64,000 bases of DNA from Bursaphelenchus xylophilus. Its lineage: Eukaryota > Nematoda > Chromadorea > Rhabditida > Aphelenchoididae. The position numbers were made by a program, and so were the translations under genes. The stretch lies in assembly GCA_904066235.2 (NCBI GenBank), contig CAJFCV020000003.1, forward strand, positions 12,152,001-12,216,000, given 5' to 3'. Below, one piece after another: positions 34,701 through 45,218 of the stretch. Numbering within the stretch: the first letter of the stretch is position 1; every line of letters begins with the position of its first letter. The notes beneath the pieces are model-generated. The model saw only the letters and a list, made by a program, of their open reading frames with translations. It did no database searches and was not told where the DNA came from.

Positions 34701-36345
34701 TTGCATATTCAAAGTTTTTTTGTAATATTCAAATTCCCAAAATTAAATATTCAAATTTCCCAAAATTTCAGTCATTCCTCCAAGAGTACCTGGACACCCC
34801 CGAGAAGATCGAAGAGCAATGGAACAGTGTCGCCGACTACCGCAATCTCCACGCCGAGACTACCATTGGCCAGAGAGAGGAGAACCAATCGAAGAACCTG
34901 GACCCCGCCATCTTGCCCTACGACGAAAATGTGGTGATTCTGAAGGACGAGGAAGGCAATGAGACCTACATCAACGCCTCCAAGATCACCGACAGCGACC
35001 CCAGACAAGCGGCTTATATCGCAGCGCAGGCGCCACTCGAGAACACGGTAGTCGACTTCTGGCAGTGCATCTGGAGCGAGGGAACCACATTGTTGGTGAA
35101 TCTGTGCGGTCAAGAGGACCAGAAGAAGTATCAGCGGTACTGGCCGGACGAAGGAGCCAAGACCTACGGGATTTATGAGGTGAGAGGGGATTTGAGACGA
35201 CTGCACTGTGCAATCAAAAAGTTTTTTTGATTGCACAGTGCAGGAAGTAGATTGGTATCTAAACTAAGATTCACTTGGTGTAGTAGGACTAGAAAAGGGA
35301 TCTGGCCAATTTTTGGGCCAATCACTTTCCACTGCACCGTGCAATAAACGCTAAAATTTCTCTGCACTGTGCAATCAAAAGTTTTGACATTTGCACAGTG
35401 CAGAAGAAAAATTAGTACCTAAAATAGACTCCACCTGCCTTCTAATCTATTTTCGAGTAAATTCGAGAATAGTTATCGTCATGCCATCCTATGCCAACCC
35501 CAGATTAAGAGTGCAAATTGACTGCACCGTGCAGTTTCGAACTTTACTTTACTGCACGGTGCGAACAATCAGACTATGAAATTTCCACATCATCACGGAA
35601 AAAATGGTTGTTTACACCCGAAATTTCATGTCCGGAAGCAATCTCTCATTCCTCTCGCTAATGTAATCAAATTTAAATTCCGAAGCACGCAAGGGAAGTG
35701 AGGTCATTTTGTCATGAGATTGCGGAACGTTCATGGGTCAAAAAATAAAAAATGATACTTATAGTAAAAGATTACTGTAAGGATCATTGTATAACCATTA
35801 TATACTGTTATCAAAATTCTAGGCCAAAATTTTGAGAACTCGCCAAAATATGAATATCAGACGTCATGGATAATATAAAAAGTCAAAGATATGATTCTAA
35901 TCTCCCCAATTTCCAGGTTCACCTGGTCTCGGAGCACATTTGGAGCGAGGACTACATGGTGCGCTCCTTCTACCTGAAGAACACCGTGACCAACGAGACG
36001 CGCACCGTCACGCAGTTCCACTACCTGGCCTGGCCCGAGGACGGCTGTCCGAGCGTGAAGTCGGTGCTGGAGTTCCGCCGCAAAGTCAACAAGTCCTACC
36101 GGGGTCGGCAGTCCGCCATCCTGGTCCACTGCACCACCGGCACCAAACGAACTGGCACCTACTGCCTGCTGGACATGGTCATCAACCGCATCACCAAGGG
36201 CATCAAGGAGCTGAATATCGCCGGATCCCTGGAGTTCTTGCGCGACCAACGCCAAGGCATGGTGGGGAATGCGGAGCAGTACAAGCTGGTGTTCGCGTGC
36301 GTGGCGGAAGAGGTCAGCGCGCTGCTGAAGAACCTCCAACAATGA
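22757..36345 (+). CDS. ida-1: IDA-1, IA-2/phogrin-type receptor tyrosine pseudophosphatase
   Basis: Dense-core-vesicle membrane protein. Exons: 22757-22838, 28631-28938, 29471-29954, 30602-30910, 31987-32265, 32998-33257, 33950-34032, 34405-34465, 34772-35179, 35917-36345. All joins keep frame and give 900 residues. Exon 1 is a signal peptide. Exon 2 starts the mature protein with the RESP18-type cysteine motif (GCLLDETLC...DGLFGQC), the hallmark of IA-2 proteins. Exons 3-4 are acidic and hold a KR pair near residues 293-294, a candidate convertase site. Exon 5 matches the membrane-proximal ectodomain, exon 6 carries the transmembrane helix (about 523-548), and exons 9-10 are the PTP domain. 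The P-loop is [10 protein letters not shown] (829-838): Cys and Arg of CX5R are kept, the rest is atypical, and WPD is WPE (797-799). As known for IA-2, little or no phosphatase activity is expected. Least certain points: the exon 3 acceptor (29471 preferred over 29363) and the exon 1 assignment across a 5.8 kb intron. Confidence 0.94.
22895..22913 (+). promoter_or_regulatory. CRE palindrome plus half-site
   Basis: A perfect TGACGTCA (22895-22902), 56 bp after the exon 1 donor, followed by TGACGT at 22908-22913. TGACGTCA is the CREB/ATF consensus. Its use here is inferred from sequence alone. Confidence 0.4.
23970..24480. repeat. ATTACTGTAATTTTTTG tandem repeat
   Basis: Four degenerate units of about 115-140 bp start with GGATTACTGTAATTTTTT-like words near 23978, 24095, 24231 and 24365. 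Each is followed by A- and T-runs and a GCGAAATAAAAT block. It lies inside ida-1 intron 1. Confidence 0.7.
25184..26035. repeat. GCACNGTGC palindrome array A
   Basis: About 40 palindromes at 20-35-bp spacing inside ida-1 intron 1. Spacers alternate between GGTCGGAAAGAAAGTTTTT and AAAATTTGAAAAAGTTTTT types. Rare broken copies include GCATAGTGC (25208) and GCACAGTAC (about 25395 and 25515). Every frame on both strands stays open over long stretches, because the repeat reads C-T-V-Q, A-Q-C or H-S-A. Confidence 0.92.
26655..27475. repeat. GCACNGTGC palindrome array B
   Basis: About 45 palindromes inside ida-1 intron 1, with spacers dominated by TTTTTTGTCGC(A/G)GCT, TTTTTGTCGCCTCC and AACATTTTTTG words. 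Spacers differ from array A 600 bp away, while the palindromes are identical. Confidence 0.92.
29035..29320. repeat. scattered GCACNGTGC palindromes in ida-1 intron 2
   Basis: Palindromes near 29063, 29227 and 29257, with a CACCGTGCAG half near 29098. Intron 2 runs 28939-29470. Confidence 0.7.
30060..30250. repeat. ATATGCAAATT repeats in ida-1 intron 3
   Basis: AATATGCAAATT(A/T)TGAAATTTGCATA occurs near 30069 and 30195, each a near-palindrome around ATGCAAAT. Similar words recur at 30944-31125 in intron 4, at 34485-34700 in intron 8 and at 22880-23170 in intron 1. Confidence 0.6.
30487..30543. promoter_or_regulatory. two AP-2-like palindromes in ida-1 intron 3
   Basis: TGCCCTGAGGGCA at 30531-30543 and GCCTCAGGG at 30487-30495 fit the AP-2 (TFAP2) consensus GCCTSAGGC. 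A second exact TGCCCTGAGGGCA lies in intron 4 at 31759-31771. Function is inferred only. Confidence 0.35.
31150..31485. repeat. GCACNGTGC palindrome array C (ida-1 intron 4)
   Basis: About 15 palindromes with heterogeneous spacers. Two more follow near 31872 and 31902. Confidence 0.9.
32320..32910. repeat. GCACNGTGC palindrome array D (ida-1 intron 5)
   Basis: About 30 palindromes fill most of the 732-bp intron. Recurrent spacers are ATTTTTTTTTCATTTT and AATCGAAAAATTTTCAAGATC. The array stops about 90 bp before the exon 6 acceptor. Confidence 0.92.
33340..33900. repeat. GCACNGTGC palindrome array E (ida-1 intron 6)
   Basis: About 30 palindromes with spacers such as AGTCCAATAGG(T/C)T(A/T)GATT, GGTCGGCAATTTTTTT and GACCAAAAAATT. 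A segment of about 160 bp (33345-33480) is repeated at 33490-33620. It stops about 50 bp before the exon 7 acceptor. Confidence 0.92.
35198..35565. repeat. GCACNGTGC palindromes in ida-1 intron 9
   Basis: About nine palindromes in the first half of the intron (35180-35916). The second half is unique AT-rich sequence. Confidence 0.85.
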
Positions 36346-37060
36346 AGGGTCAAGGCGAACATGGTCTCCGCAAAAATCGATGATCTCCCATTCTCCGGTC
36401 TCTCGCGGCTTTAAAGTGTTATAAAAAGTGTTAAACAGTGTTTGCTAGTGGTTGTACGCAGCATCTCGACTAGTGATTTGCAACTTATGCGGAAAAATCT
36501 CGTTATAAACCCATTTCTTTTTGTATAAATCCCACATTTTTGTCTCTAAACCCACCCATTTCTTTGCAATTTCTAATTTCTATCGAGATTTGTCTTCAAA
36601 TGCGAATGTATTATTAACTACTGACATCTTCAACTCTCTCTCTGACCACCAAAGAGAACCCGAACGGCTACAGGGGCTACAACGGCGTTATAGCGGCGAA
36701 TATTCTTTAAAAATTTTTCTTTCCGAATAAATTATGCATGAAACAACATCATCCAGAACTCTCATCCCTAACTTATTGTACTTATCTGTGTAAAGGCTAA
36801 GATCAACGGTACTCTCCTCTCTCCCCCACAAGAATTTCTCTCTTTTTTCTCTCTGCTTTCTACAGGATTGATTCTCTTTCTCTCTCTCTCACTTTTCGTT
36901 TGCAAAACCCAATTGTTTTGACTAAAATAAAGGAAATGCGATGTGAAAATGGAGGAAATACGATGTGACGGAACGATGGAAACGGAAGAAAAATGATGTC
37001 TGCGGAGTGCCGGAGGCGCAATGAATCAGATTTTGAGTCTAAACCATCAATATTATACGT
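36346..37060 (+). other. 3' UTR of ida-1 and downstream sequence
   Basis: AATAAA signals at 36726-36731 and 36926-36931 are candidates for polyadenylation. A pyrimidine-rich CTCTC stretch lies at 36808-36895. No other gene is seen before the palindromes resume at about 37073. Confidence 0.5.
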
Positions 37061-37072
37061 TGAGGTGTCTGC

Positions 37073-37640
37073 ACTGTGCGGAAAACAAGAATGTCTTTAT
37101 TGCACAGTGCAGTTGACTCCAAACTTGAAAAGCTCTATGAACATTACAAATAGACGTCGCATACAAGTTCCATACCATTCGTCAGGCCCGTATAACAACT
37201 CAGAAAATGGTTATAGTTCTTTATGTCATCATTGCACTGTGCAATAAACCAAATTTCTTTATTGCACAGTGCGGTTGGCTCGAGAGTGGAAAAGCCTTGT
37301 GGACATTACAAGTAGACGTCAAATACAAGTTTCATACCATTCGGCAGGCTCGTACAACAACTTAGAAAATGGTTATAGTTCTTTATGCTATCACTGCACT
37401 GTGCAATAAACCAAATTTCTTCATTGCACTGTGCGATGATCTGGTAACTTGGGAACACCTTCTGCACGGTGCAGCGTAAGGCTGTACCAAGTTTGAAATA
37501 ATGCCTACTGGTATTTCAACCAATTTACATAAGTTTTTGATTATCCCCGCATCACCTGCACAGTGCAATCAACCAAAATTCTCCATCGCACAGTGCGATA
37601 TATTAAAAGATGACAGAAGCCTTTTGCACTGTGCAATGCG
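37073..37640. repeat. 162-bp tandem duplication with GCACNGTGC palindromes
   Basis: TGCACAGTGC at 37101 and 37263 and GGTTATAGTTCTTTATG at 37209 and 37371 show a 162-bp period over two copies. Each copy has paired palindromes about 20 bp apart and a ~110-bp non-palindromic segment. More palindromes follow to about 37635. Confidence 0.85.
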
Positions 37641-37675
37641 TAAATCGGGATTTTGTAAAGTTGATTCCTACCATA

Positions 37676-37924
37676 CAGTGACGGACCTGATCCAGCGGCA
37701 AAAAGCGTATCGTTTAGAATCCGGGAAGGATCAAAAAAGCAGCAAAATACCTCCATCTCCAACTAAGAAAACTCCGTTTCGCGCCCTTTCCCTGACAAAA
37801 AACAGAGGATGCGCTTTTGAAATTGGGATCTTTTCTTTTGGAGGAGGAGGTATTTTTCCGTGTTTTTGATACTTCCCGGATGCAAAATGGTACGTTTTTT
37901 CTCAATAGATCAGGTCCGTCACTG
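37676..37924. mobile_element. CAGTGACGG MITE, intact termini, TA-flanked
   Basis: 249 bp, beginning CAGTGACGGACCTGATCCAG and ending GATCAGGTCCGTCACTG, with TA on each side (37674-37675, 37925-37926). The interior is also palindromic. CAGT ends plus a TA duplication are typical of Tc1/mariner-type MITEs. No coding capacity. Confidence 0.88.
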
Positions 37925-37959
37925 TATGGCTAGAAACAACGTTCCAAAAGCCGGTTTAG

Positions 37960-38750
37960 TTTGCCTTGCATAGTGCAGAAGGCTTTAGTCGGCTTTTAAA
38001 ATATCGGACTGTGCGGTGGAGAACTTTGACTTATTGCACTGTGCAGTCGATGTTGGGATGATCAAAATCGTGTTTATCTTGATTCGACGTCCAGGAGGCA
38101 CTAATATTTGTTACACCTTTTGCTGCACCGTGCCGTAGGTGTTTTCAAGCGGCAAATTCGTCGCATGGTGCAATGGGGAAATTTGGTTTATTGCACAGTG
38201 AAGTGATCACATAAAATATTACCAACCATTTTGGGAGGGTTGAATGGGCCTGTTGAACTGGATAGAACCAATAGCCAGTAGATCAGGTCCGTCAGTGCAT
38301 GTGATATGAAACAACGTTTCCAAAAACCCGATTTACTTTGAATTTCACAGCGCAAAAGGCTTGTACAAGCGTAGTTTTACCAAATTTTAAGGACTCTAAA
38401 GCTTAATAAATTCTAATATGTCTATCTACCGCAAGCTACATCGAATTCTTTGCATCAAATTTTGAGTATCTTCTACAAAGTATAAGTCGACATATGTCAT
38501 ATCCGTAGATACAAAGTAATTCGAAAGTTAGAATAAGACATCTCTTTTCCTCTCCTTTTTCAAAGAACGGGGGTGAGTTCCAATGATTCATCGCCCACCT
38601 CCTACTGGAAACTAATTTGATCGCGCAGTGAAGATCAAAGTCAAATTAGACGTCGACGTTCAGCGTTGATTTATTGATTGCGCTGGCGGGTCGGTGTTGC
38701 TTAGCCTTTGATTTCGACTATTTTTTCGTTGAATTTGCGATATTGCCAAT
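37960..38750. other. scattered palindromes, no gene
   Basis: Isolated GCACTGTGC-type copies near 38037 and 38123 (the latter mutated), a solo CAGTGACGG MITE end (GATCAGGTCCGTCAGTG) at 38282-38298, and otherwise unique sequence. Confidence 0.4.
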
Positions 38751-38752
38751 TA

Positions 38753-38899
38753 TCAGGCTGTCGGAAAAATAATGAGGACAATTTCGATGGGTCAATCGTG
38801 CCGCTGAAGTGAAAAAAAATTGATTTTGCCGCGAAAACAATTCATTTGCGATGCGATTTTCGATGCGACAGAGTGCTCATTATTTTCCCGACAGACTGA
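38753..38899. mobile_element. MITE, TCAGTCTGTCGG family, interior type B
   Basis: TCAGGCTGTCGGAAAAATAA plus ATGAGGAC at the left, GTGCTCATTATTTTCCCGACAGACTGA at the right, TA on both sides (38751-38752, 38900-38901). A further right-end fragment of the family lies at 39270-39310. Confidence 0.8.
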
Positions 38900-39448
38900 T
38901 ACTAATATAACGAAAAATTGAATGGGTCCAAGGTCCCAATTTTAGTCGAAAGTAAACCTTCGCATAACAAATCCCTTCTATAGCAAACAATTTTTTGTCT
39001 GACAATTCGTTATATAGAGGCTTGACTATGAAATTTATAATATTTTCATGCCCATAATTACAGAAATCCATCGCTGAGAAGACATTAATCATAAGAAATT
39101 ATGACGTTTCTGGGAAATTTACAACCCAAAATTATTTTCATAGGAAACGGAAACATTAATGGGGGCTTATGACGAATTTAAAGGCATGTTGTTTTGACAG
39201 TTATCAGGGGACGTTTTAAAATAGAAGTTATAAAAATTGATTGTAGTACGCGGGCCAAAAAGTCTTTTTTTCGATGAGAAAGAGTGCTCATTATTTTCCC
39301 GACAGACTGATGAAGTTTGGTCCAAATTTAGAACAGTCTTTGCAAAAGGTCTTTCTAACACTTCCCGACTTTATGGGTAAACAACAGTTTTAGGGTCAAC
39401 ATCTTTCTTTTGCAAAAGTGCACAGATTTTTTTTCATTTTTATCGCCG

Positions 39449-40250
39449 TTGCACCGTGCACTTTGCCTTTCGTTTTAATTGATTGCTTATGCACCGTGCG
39501 TTATTGTTTTTCGCACAGTGCAAACATAAAAAAGCAATTTGCACTGTGCAAATGCACGCAGACGACCTTGAGGCGAGACTTGGCGGATTTTGGAAAGGAA
39601 AGACAGGAAATCATGAATACGATTTGAATAATTGCGGCGGGTGTGCAAAGTTTGAAGAAAGTCGGGGCGTCGTATATGAGTTACTTCACTGGTTAACTAA
39701 ATCGTAAATTTATACAGACCTGATTCAGTGGCAAAAAACGTACCATTTTGCATCCGGGAAGTATCAAAAAATGTGGCAAAATACCTCCCTCTCCAAGTGA
39801 AAAAACTCCATTTTGAAAGGCGCGCTCTTTCCCTCATAAAAAGATCGGACGCGCTTTTGAAATCGGAGTTTTTTCACTTGGAGAGGGAGGTATTTTGCTA
39901 CATTTTGTGATACCTCCCGAATGCAAAATGGTACATTTTTTTGCCACTGGATCAGGTCCGTCACAGTATAACTATACGGTTTATTGTTAGTTAACCAGCG
40001 AAAGTAACCCAAATACGCGCGCTCCGACTTTCTTCAAACTTTGCATACCCGTCGCAATTATCGCAATTATTCAAATCGTATTCATGATTTCCTGTCTATC
40101 CTTTCCAAAATCCACCAAGTCTCGTCTCAAGGTCGTCTGCGTGCACTAGCACAGTGCAAGCTGCTTTTTAAGTTTGCACGGTGCGAAAAACAATAACGCA
40201 CGGTGCATAAGCAATAAATTAAAATGAAAGGCAAAGTGCACGGTGCAAAA
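39449..40250. repeat. 800-bp foldback with a MITE in its loop
   Basis: The left arm (39449 to about 39712) and right arm (about 39969-40250) are reverse complements of each other: CAGACGACCTTGAGGCGAGA at 39558 against TCTCGTCTCAAGGTCGTCTG near 40120, and TTTGAAGAAAGTCGG near 39650 against CCGACTTTCTTCAAA near 40025. The CAGTGACGG MITE occupies the loop. Outer parts of the arms carry GCACNGTGC palindromes. Confidence 0.85.
39715..39966. mobile_element. CAGTGACGG MITE in foldback loop
   Basis: CAGACCTGATTCAGTGGCAA at the left after TA, and TTGCCACTGGATCAGGTCCG plus TCACAG at the right before TA (39967-39968). The interior palindrome is AAGTGAAAAAACTCC and its complement. Confidence 0.85.
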
Positions 40251-40837
40251 ACTGTACAACTTCAGGATATTTTATCATACCATATTTTGGATTTGAGCGG
40301 ACAGTTACAAGAGAGAACAAAAAAACAATTGTCCTTCCCTTGTGGAATCAAATTCATGACGCCTTTCCTCTTCGAAATCCACCAAACGCACTACTTGGCC
40401 AAGTGTCGTCTCAAAGTTTGTTTAATCACGCTTTTGCATTCGTGCATTTTGCAATTTCCCAACCCCCGTTGCTTTAGCATATTTCATTGTGCTGACTGAC
40501 CCCTCACCCATTTTTCGTCTAATTTATCCAAGCTGCAAGTGCTTTGATAAAAAAAATCGCTAAATCTTCCAGAACCAAATGCCTCAAATCAACTTGATTT
40601 GTTTTTCCCGGGATTTCAAATCAAAAAACCCTGGGGCGAGGAAACGGATGGGCCCCCGGGGGGTCTGTAATCGATACGAGATAGTTTCTGTGCCCTGAGA
40701 GGGAATTAAACTTTAATGAGCTGAGAGGCTTGTTTTAGGCCCACTCTTCGCATTTATAACGAGTTTTATGGGTGTTTGAGAGGGTTTTACAAGTCTAAAT
40801 TTTTTTGTGTTTTTTATAAACCTTTCATTGTCTAGAA

Positions 40838-41195
40838 ACTGACGATTAGGTTGTATGTTCCAGCGACAGACAAGATATTTAATGACTATTTGTACGAGAG
40901 ATATCTATAACAAGAGAAGAAAGTTCCAGCCTCAACTTTACAGCGAGATCCTGGATAAGCTTTATTTTTCGAGAGATTATGGAAATTTAGGAGAGACGTT
41001 CCGAGAAAGATCGTTATTTGACCATTTCTCCGGCCGTCTCTCCTCAATTTCCATTATCTCTCGTAAAAATTAAAGTTTAGCCAAGATCTTTCTGTAAAGT
41101 TGACGCTGAAACTTCCTTCTCGTTATAGATATCTCTAACACAAATAATCACTAAATATCTTGTCTGTCGCTGGAACAAGCAACCTAATCGTCAGT
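40838..41195. mobile_element. foldback element, ACTGACGATTAGGTTG termini
   Basis: 358 bp with termini ACTGACGATTAGGTTG and complement. The next block CCAGCGACAGACAAGATATTTA is also inverted at the other end, as is CGAGAGATTATGGAAATTTA in the middle. Possible TA flanks a few bases out (CTAGAA and GTTTATG) are not exact. Confidence 0.75.
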
Positions 41196-41199
41196 GTTT

Positions 41200-43511
41200 A
41201 TGCAATAGAAGGGAATTGAGCCCATTTATTACACTCTCTTTACTAGATACTATACTCTTTGGACACAAAGAGCCTTCATCTAAGCTCTCCCTTTTCGACC
41301 GGACAAATCATATCCTGCACAGCTTCATCAGAGCGGGATAAACAGGAAATCCCTCCGACGTAATTTATTGTTCTGCTATTGGAACGGCTTTTTTTACCAT
41401 TTTTTGACTTTTGTTCGGAGAACAATGTATTTTAGCGGTTCGCTTTCGCTTTAGCGGCAATTTTTTGTTAAACTTTTTGAGGGGACTATATTCTTTTAGA
41501 CAATAAATTCGCATAACAATGTTTTAGAAGGAAAGTAGTACAGATGCAAGCGGAAAATCAAAATATTTTCGCATCCAATGCACAAGGGATTCCCAAGCGT
41601 TCCAAATTTTTACTTCCACCATTCTAATTTAATTAAAATTTCCTCATCCCCCCTTTTTTTGACCGTCCTTCCGCTGAGCGTTGGCCAAACAAAAATCAAG
41701 TCCATTATTATTCTTGTGGCCCGCTCTGTTGGGCTGCAATCCGACATTTTCCTTCGCGGCGTCCCGCTCTCGTCGAGGCAGAAAAACGAAGCGAAGGCAG
41801 AGAGGAAAAGAGAGAAAAAGCGGCGAAAAAGCGACTTTTTCGTCCTCTTTTTTCTTTGTCCCCAAACCCTTAGGGCATTCGTCTCGACCGCCACTCAACA
41901 TGTAACTCTTTTTTTTGTCGGTAGTCTGCAAACTTTTCGCGGCCAAATCGCTCGATTTTTGCCATGGATAACACATGTTTTTGGAGTTTTTTTTGCGGAA
42001 ATTCCTAGAATTTTCTGTTGTCCTGCACTTTATTGCTCCAAATACCAGCTAATAACGTTTATACTCTCTTCTTTTCAACCAATTCCCTTTAGAGAAACCA
42101 TCGTTTTTTATTGTCTGTGGCATGGATAATATAACTAATGGCTTCTGCTTGGCATTTCCATGGATTTTTTGTCTTTCTACTCTTGCTTAATCCCATTGAA
42201 CCCTATTGAAGCTCATCCCCATTCTTTTCCATTAATCTGAACGGAAAATTTATATTATCCTTGGCAGCGGTAATAAAAGTCGGTTTTGTCGTCCGATTCC
42301 AAAAATATCCTTCATCCGGAAACGTAAAAAGCGTCGTAATAGAGTCGGAAACGGTCTATTCATCACTGCCGTGCGTCTTGGCGAGGCTTTATCAACGGAC
42401 AATCTTATATTATTCATGGCTTGCTCACCCCGAAAATTTTCGATTTAAAACAACTAAAACAATTGAAAACTGACTTTAGCGCACTAAAACAGCACTAAAA
42501 TTATACTAACCGCGCTAAACCAAAGTCTAATCCAACCTTCCAACAGCTCTTTCCACAATTTCGCCATAAAATCGAAGCACGTTTTCCGCCCATAAAAATC
42601 GCCGCGATAATGCATAAAATTTGACGTCATGGCTGCACGAACGCGTTTTTTATGGGGGAAATCTCCGTATTTTCGGGAAATATTTTATCTTCGCGACTCG
42701 CGTGATTGATTCCGTCGTCGTGCGGCATCGGAATTCGCGGGCTCGTCGCCCGAAGAAACTCCATCCAATTATAATATTCTCAATGTGGAATATAATGAAG
42801 AAGGTCGGGTTTCGGTTGGTTTTTGCCTAAATTTGCGCTCGCGCTTGACCTGGTTTCCGCATCGACAATGAAGGCGGAACATGGTGTTTAATACAATTGT
42901 GCCGTTTTCGGCATTTTTAAACTTTGCCGGCGAGAGGCGAAATTTATTGTCCCCGACAAAAACTCTTGGCCCAAACGCCCGGCTCTAAACGAATTAGCGG
43001 CTCGCGTTGGATTGGAAAGCTGTGGCGACGAGGTCTTCTCGTCGTTCGGTGTTAATGAGGACGAGTAATGGCTGTTCGGGTGCCTTTAATAGGCTTTCAA
43101 TACAGGAGGGTTTTATTAGTGCTTCGTGTAATATGGAAAATGTCGTTTTCTCGCTTTTTCTCCAAAGACAGAGCGCCTTCTTAACGTTAAGACCTTTTTA
43201 GGTAATCGTCAGTTAAATGTGTTTTCAAGCCGTTTACTTCCTTTACTGCTCTGTTTTCACCATAATTTATCTATTAGCCCTCGAGTCGAGCTCTTTGAAA
43301 AACAACGGAACGCCTTTCGGTTCACAGATATCGCTGTTATTTTGACCTTGGCTTACACTTTAGCGTCCGCTTAACTTTTAATATTTAACACCAATGCAGC
43401 TGTTTTAGCGAGAATTTTTTAACGTTGTCCGCGAAGAAAGAGTGATTAGTGACTAAATTAATGTTCATTTCAGAGTCAGTCGGATCAACTTGGGGTTGCT
43501 CATGGAAAAGG
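41200..43511 (+). other. upstream region of cyclin Y, no other gene supported
   Basis: Unique sequence with no palindromes. An open frame of 183 codons at 41578-42129 overlaps a second frame and an antisense frame, has no recognised domain and shows no coding bias; I do not call it. An acceptor-like TTCATTTCAG ends at 43473, 38 bp before the cyclin Y start codon, and fits a trans-splice site. Confidence 0.4.
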
Positions 43512-44841
43512 ATGGGTAACATTTGCAAATGTTTCAAGCGGAAGCAAAATGATCACAAGAAACACAAGAATTTGCACAATTCGTTCAGAGTAAGTACTTC
43601 TATTCTTTTCGTTTTGGTTTTAGGAGAAAAGCGTAATAGAACATATGTAGTTGGCAAGATACTAGTGCTCGTTTGGTTTTAATAAAACTTGCTTCTTTTA
43701 GGGCCAGAACCACCAAACGCTTCCGGGAGGCCGTGAGGTATCGGTGAATAAAATACCCCATATAATTGATCGAGAACTACCCGACGATGACGAATTTGAT
43801 CCTTCAACGCATCCCACTGCCCCGCCAACTTTTATCGAACGAAGTCAAAGTGGCATTAACAGTAAGTTGTCGGCATTCCAAAGACTATGAGACTGAATTT
43901 TGGAGTAATAACCATTTTATTTGCAGTAAAGACAAACAGGTATTCGAGCTACTTTCTTGACCAAATTAACGAACGACGAACGGGTTTGAAGCGCTGGAAC
44001 TCGTGCTCGACCATTTACTTGGACGATTCGACGATATCTCAGCCTCATCTGAAGAACACGGTGTTATGCATGTCTTTCGCAGTTTATTATCACATTTTAA
44101 ATAGAGGGCATCGCGGCCATGAAAGGTTGATGGAAATCTTCGAAGAGAGGTTGCACCCAATAGCTGTGGTAAGTTTAGCATCCATTTTGATATTCTGTGT
44201 TTAGAGAGACTCACTACTGTCGGAGAATCCGAATGAAGATCCTACACAAAAGTCAATCTACAAGTTCGTTCGCCTTCTTTTCCAAGCTGCCCAGTTAACC
44301 GCCGAGTGTGCCATTATTACATTGGTTTACATTGAGCGCCTTCTAAACTACGCCGAGATCGATCTCTGCCCGTCCAATTGGCGCCGAATTGTGTTAGGAG
44401 CTATAATGCTGGCGTCCAAGGTCTGGGACGACCAGGCCGTGTGGAACGTGGACTTCTGCCAAATCCTCCACAACGCGAATATCGACGACATGAATGAACT
44501 GGAAAGACAGTTCCTGGAATGTCTCGAGTTCAACATCAACGTCCAATGCTCAGTTTACGCGAAGTATTACTATGATCTGAGGAGTCTTGCCATCGCCAAT
44601 GACATTCCTTTACCCACAAAGCCATTGAGTAAAGAGAGGGCCTCGAAATTGGAGGTACGCTTTGTTTCCATTTTAGTCTGCTGTCTAGGAGGATAAAAGA
44701 GCAATCACACTGTAATTTACGTTATTTTAGGCCACCTCTCAAGCCTACGAAGAAAAGAAACTCAACGAGAAAACGACGAAACTTAAACGCAGCTTCTCCA
44801 TGGAACGCCATGTGGGCAACTCTAAGGTCGTCATTTCCTAA
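43512..44841 (+). CDS. cyy-1: cyclin Y
   Basis: Membrane-anchored cyclin that in other animals recruits and activates PCTAIRE-type kinases (CDK14/16; PCT-1 in C. elegans) at the plasma membrane; worm CYY-1 acts in presynaptic component transport. Exons: 43512-43589, 43702-43861, 43927-44168, 44205-44654, 44731-44841. Joins keep frame and give 346 residues, close to the ~341 of vertebrate cyclin Y. The N-terminus MGNICKCF fits N-myristoylation plus palmitoylation. The family block [16 protein letters not shown] lies at about 104-119, and the cyclin fold (about 124-275) includes [20 protein letters not shown] and the [10 protein letters not shown] motif. The C-terminal RSFSM resembles the 14-3-3 site of the family. 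The start is fixed by the Met-Gly motif. Introns are short (36-112 bp). Polyadenylation signal AATAAA at 45104-45109. Confidence 0.96.
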
Positions 44842-45103
44842 AAATTTCATTTAAATCTCGACAAAACGGAGTCTTTTACCTCTTCTTTTAGCCCATCGAA
44901 TTAATTTATTCAAATTTCTTTGACTAGTCACTTTAATTTTGTAAATTTTTTAATTTTTTTTAGAAATTTTGCCTTACCCAAAACATTAATGGTATGTCTT
45001 TTCACAGCAAATCACCGTCTTTGCTCATCTAATAAGCAGACAATACTTGATTGTAATATAAATGTTGAAAGTTATTTGGATTATGTTTTTCTCGTCAAAC
45101 GGA

Positions 45104-45109
45104 AATAAA
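45104..45109 (+). terminator. polyadenylation signal of cyclin Y
   Basis: AATAAA 263 bp after the stop codon. It lies 60 bp from the opposing signal of the protease gene, so the two transcripts end almost back to back. Confidence 0.6.
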
Positions 45110-45167
45110 GCAAGTTTTGAATGATTCTAGGAGGATTACAAACAAGCAACATAAACTTGTGTCAAAT

Positions 45168-45173
45168 TTTATT
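45168..45173 (-). terminator. polyadenylation signal of the serine protease
   Basis: TTTATT on + reads AATAAA on -, about 45 bp after the protease stop codon. Confidence 0.6.
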
Positions 45174-45218
45174 AAAATATCGTTTCCTGTTAGTGTTGCC
45201 ATTTAGCATGTCTTGTGA

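Noticed and set aside
41578..42129. 183-codon ORF upstream of cyclin Y
   Set aside because: No recognisable domain, overlapping frames in both orientations are also open, and composition looks random.
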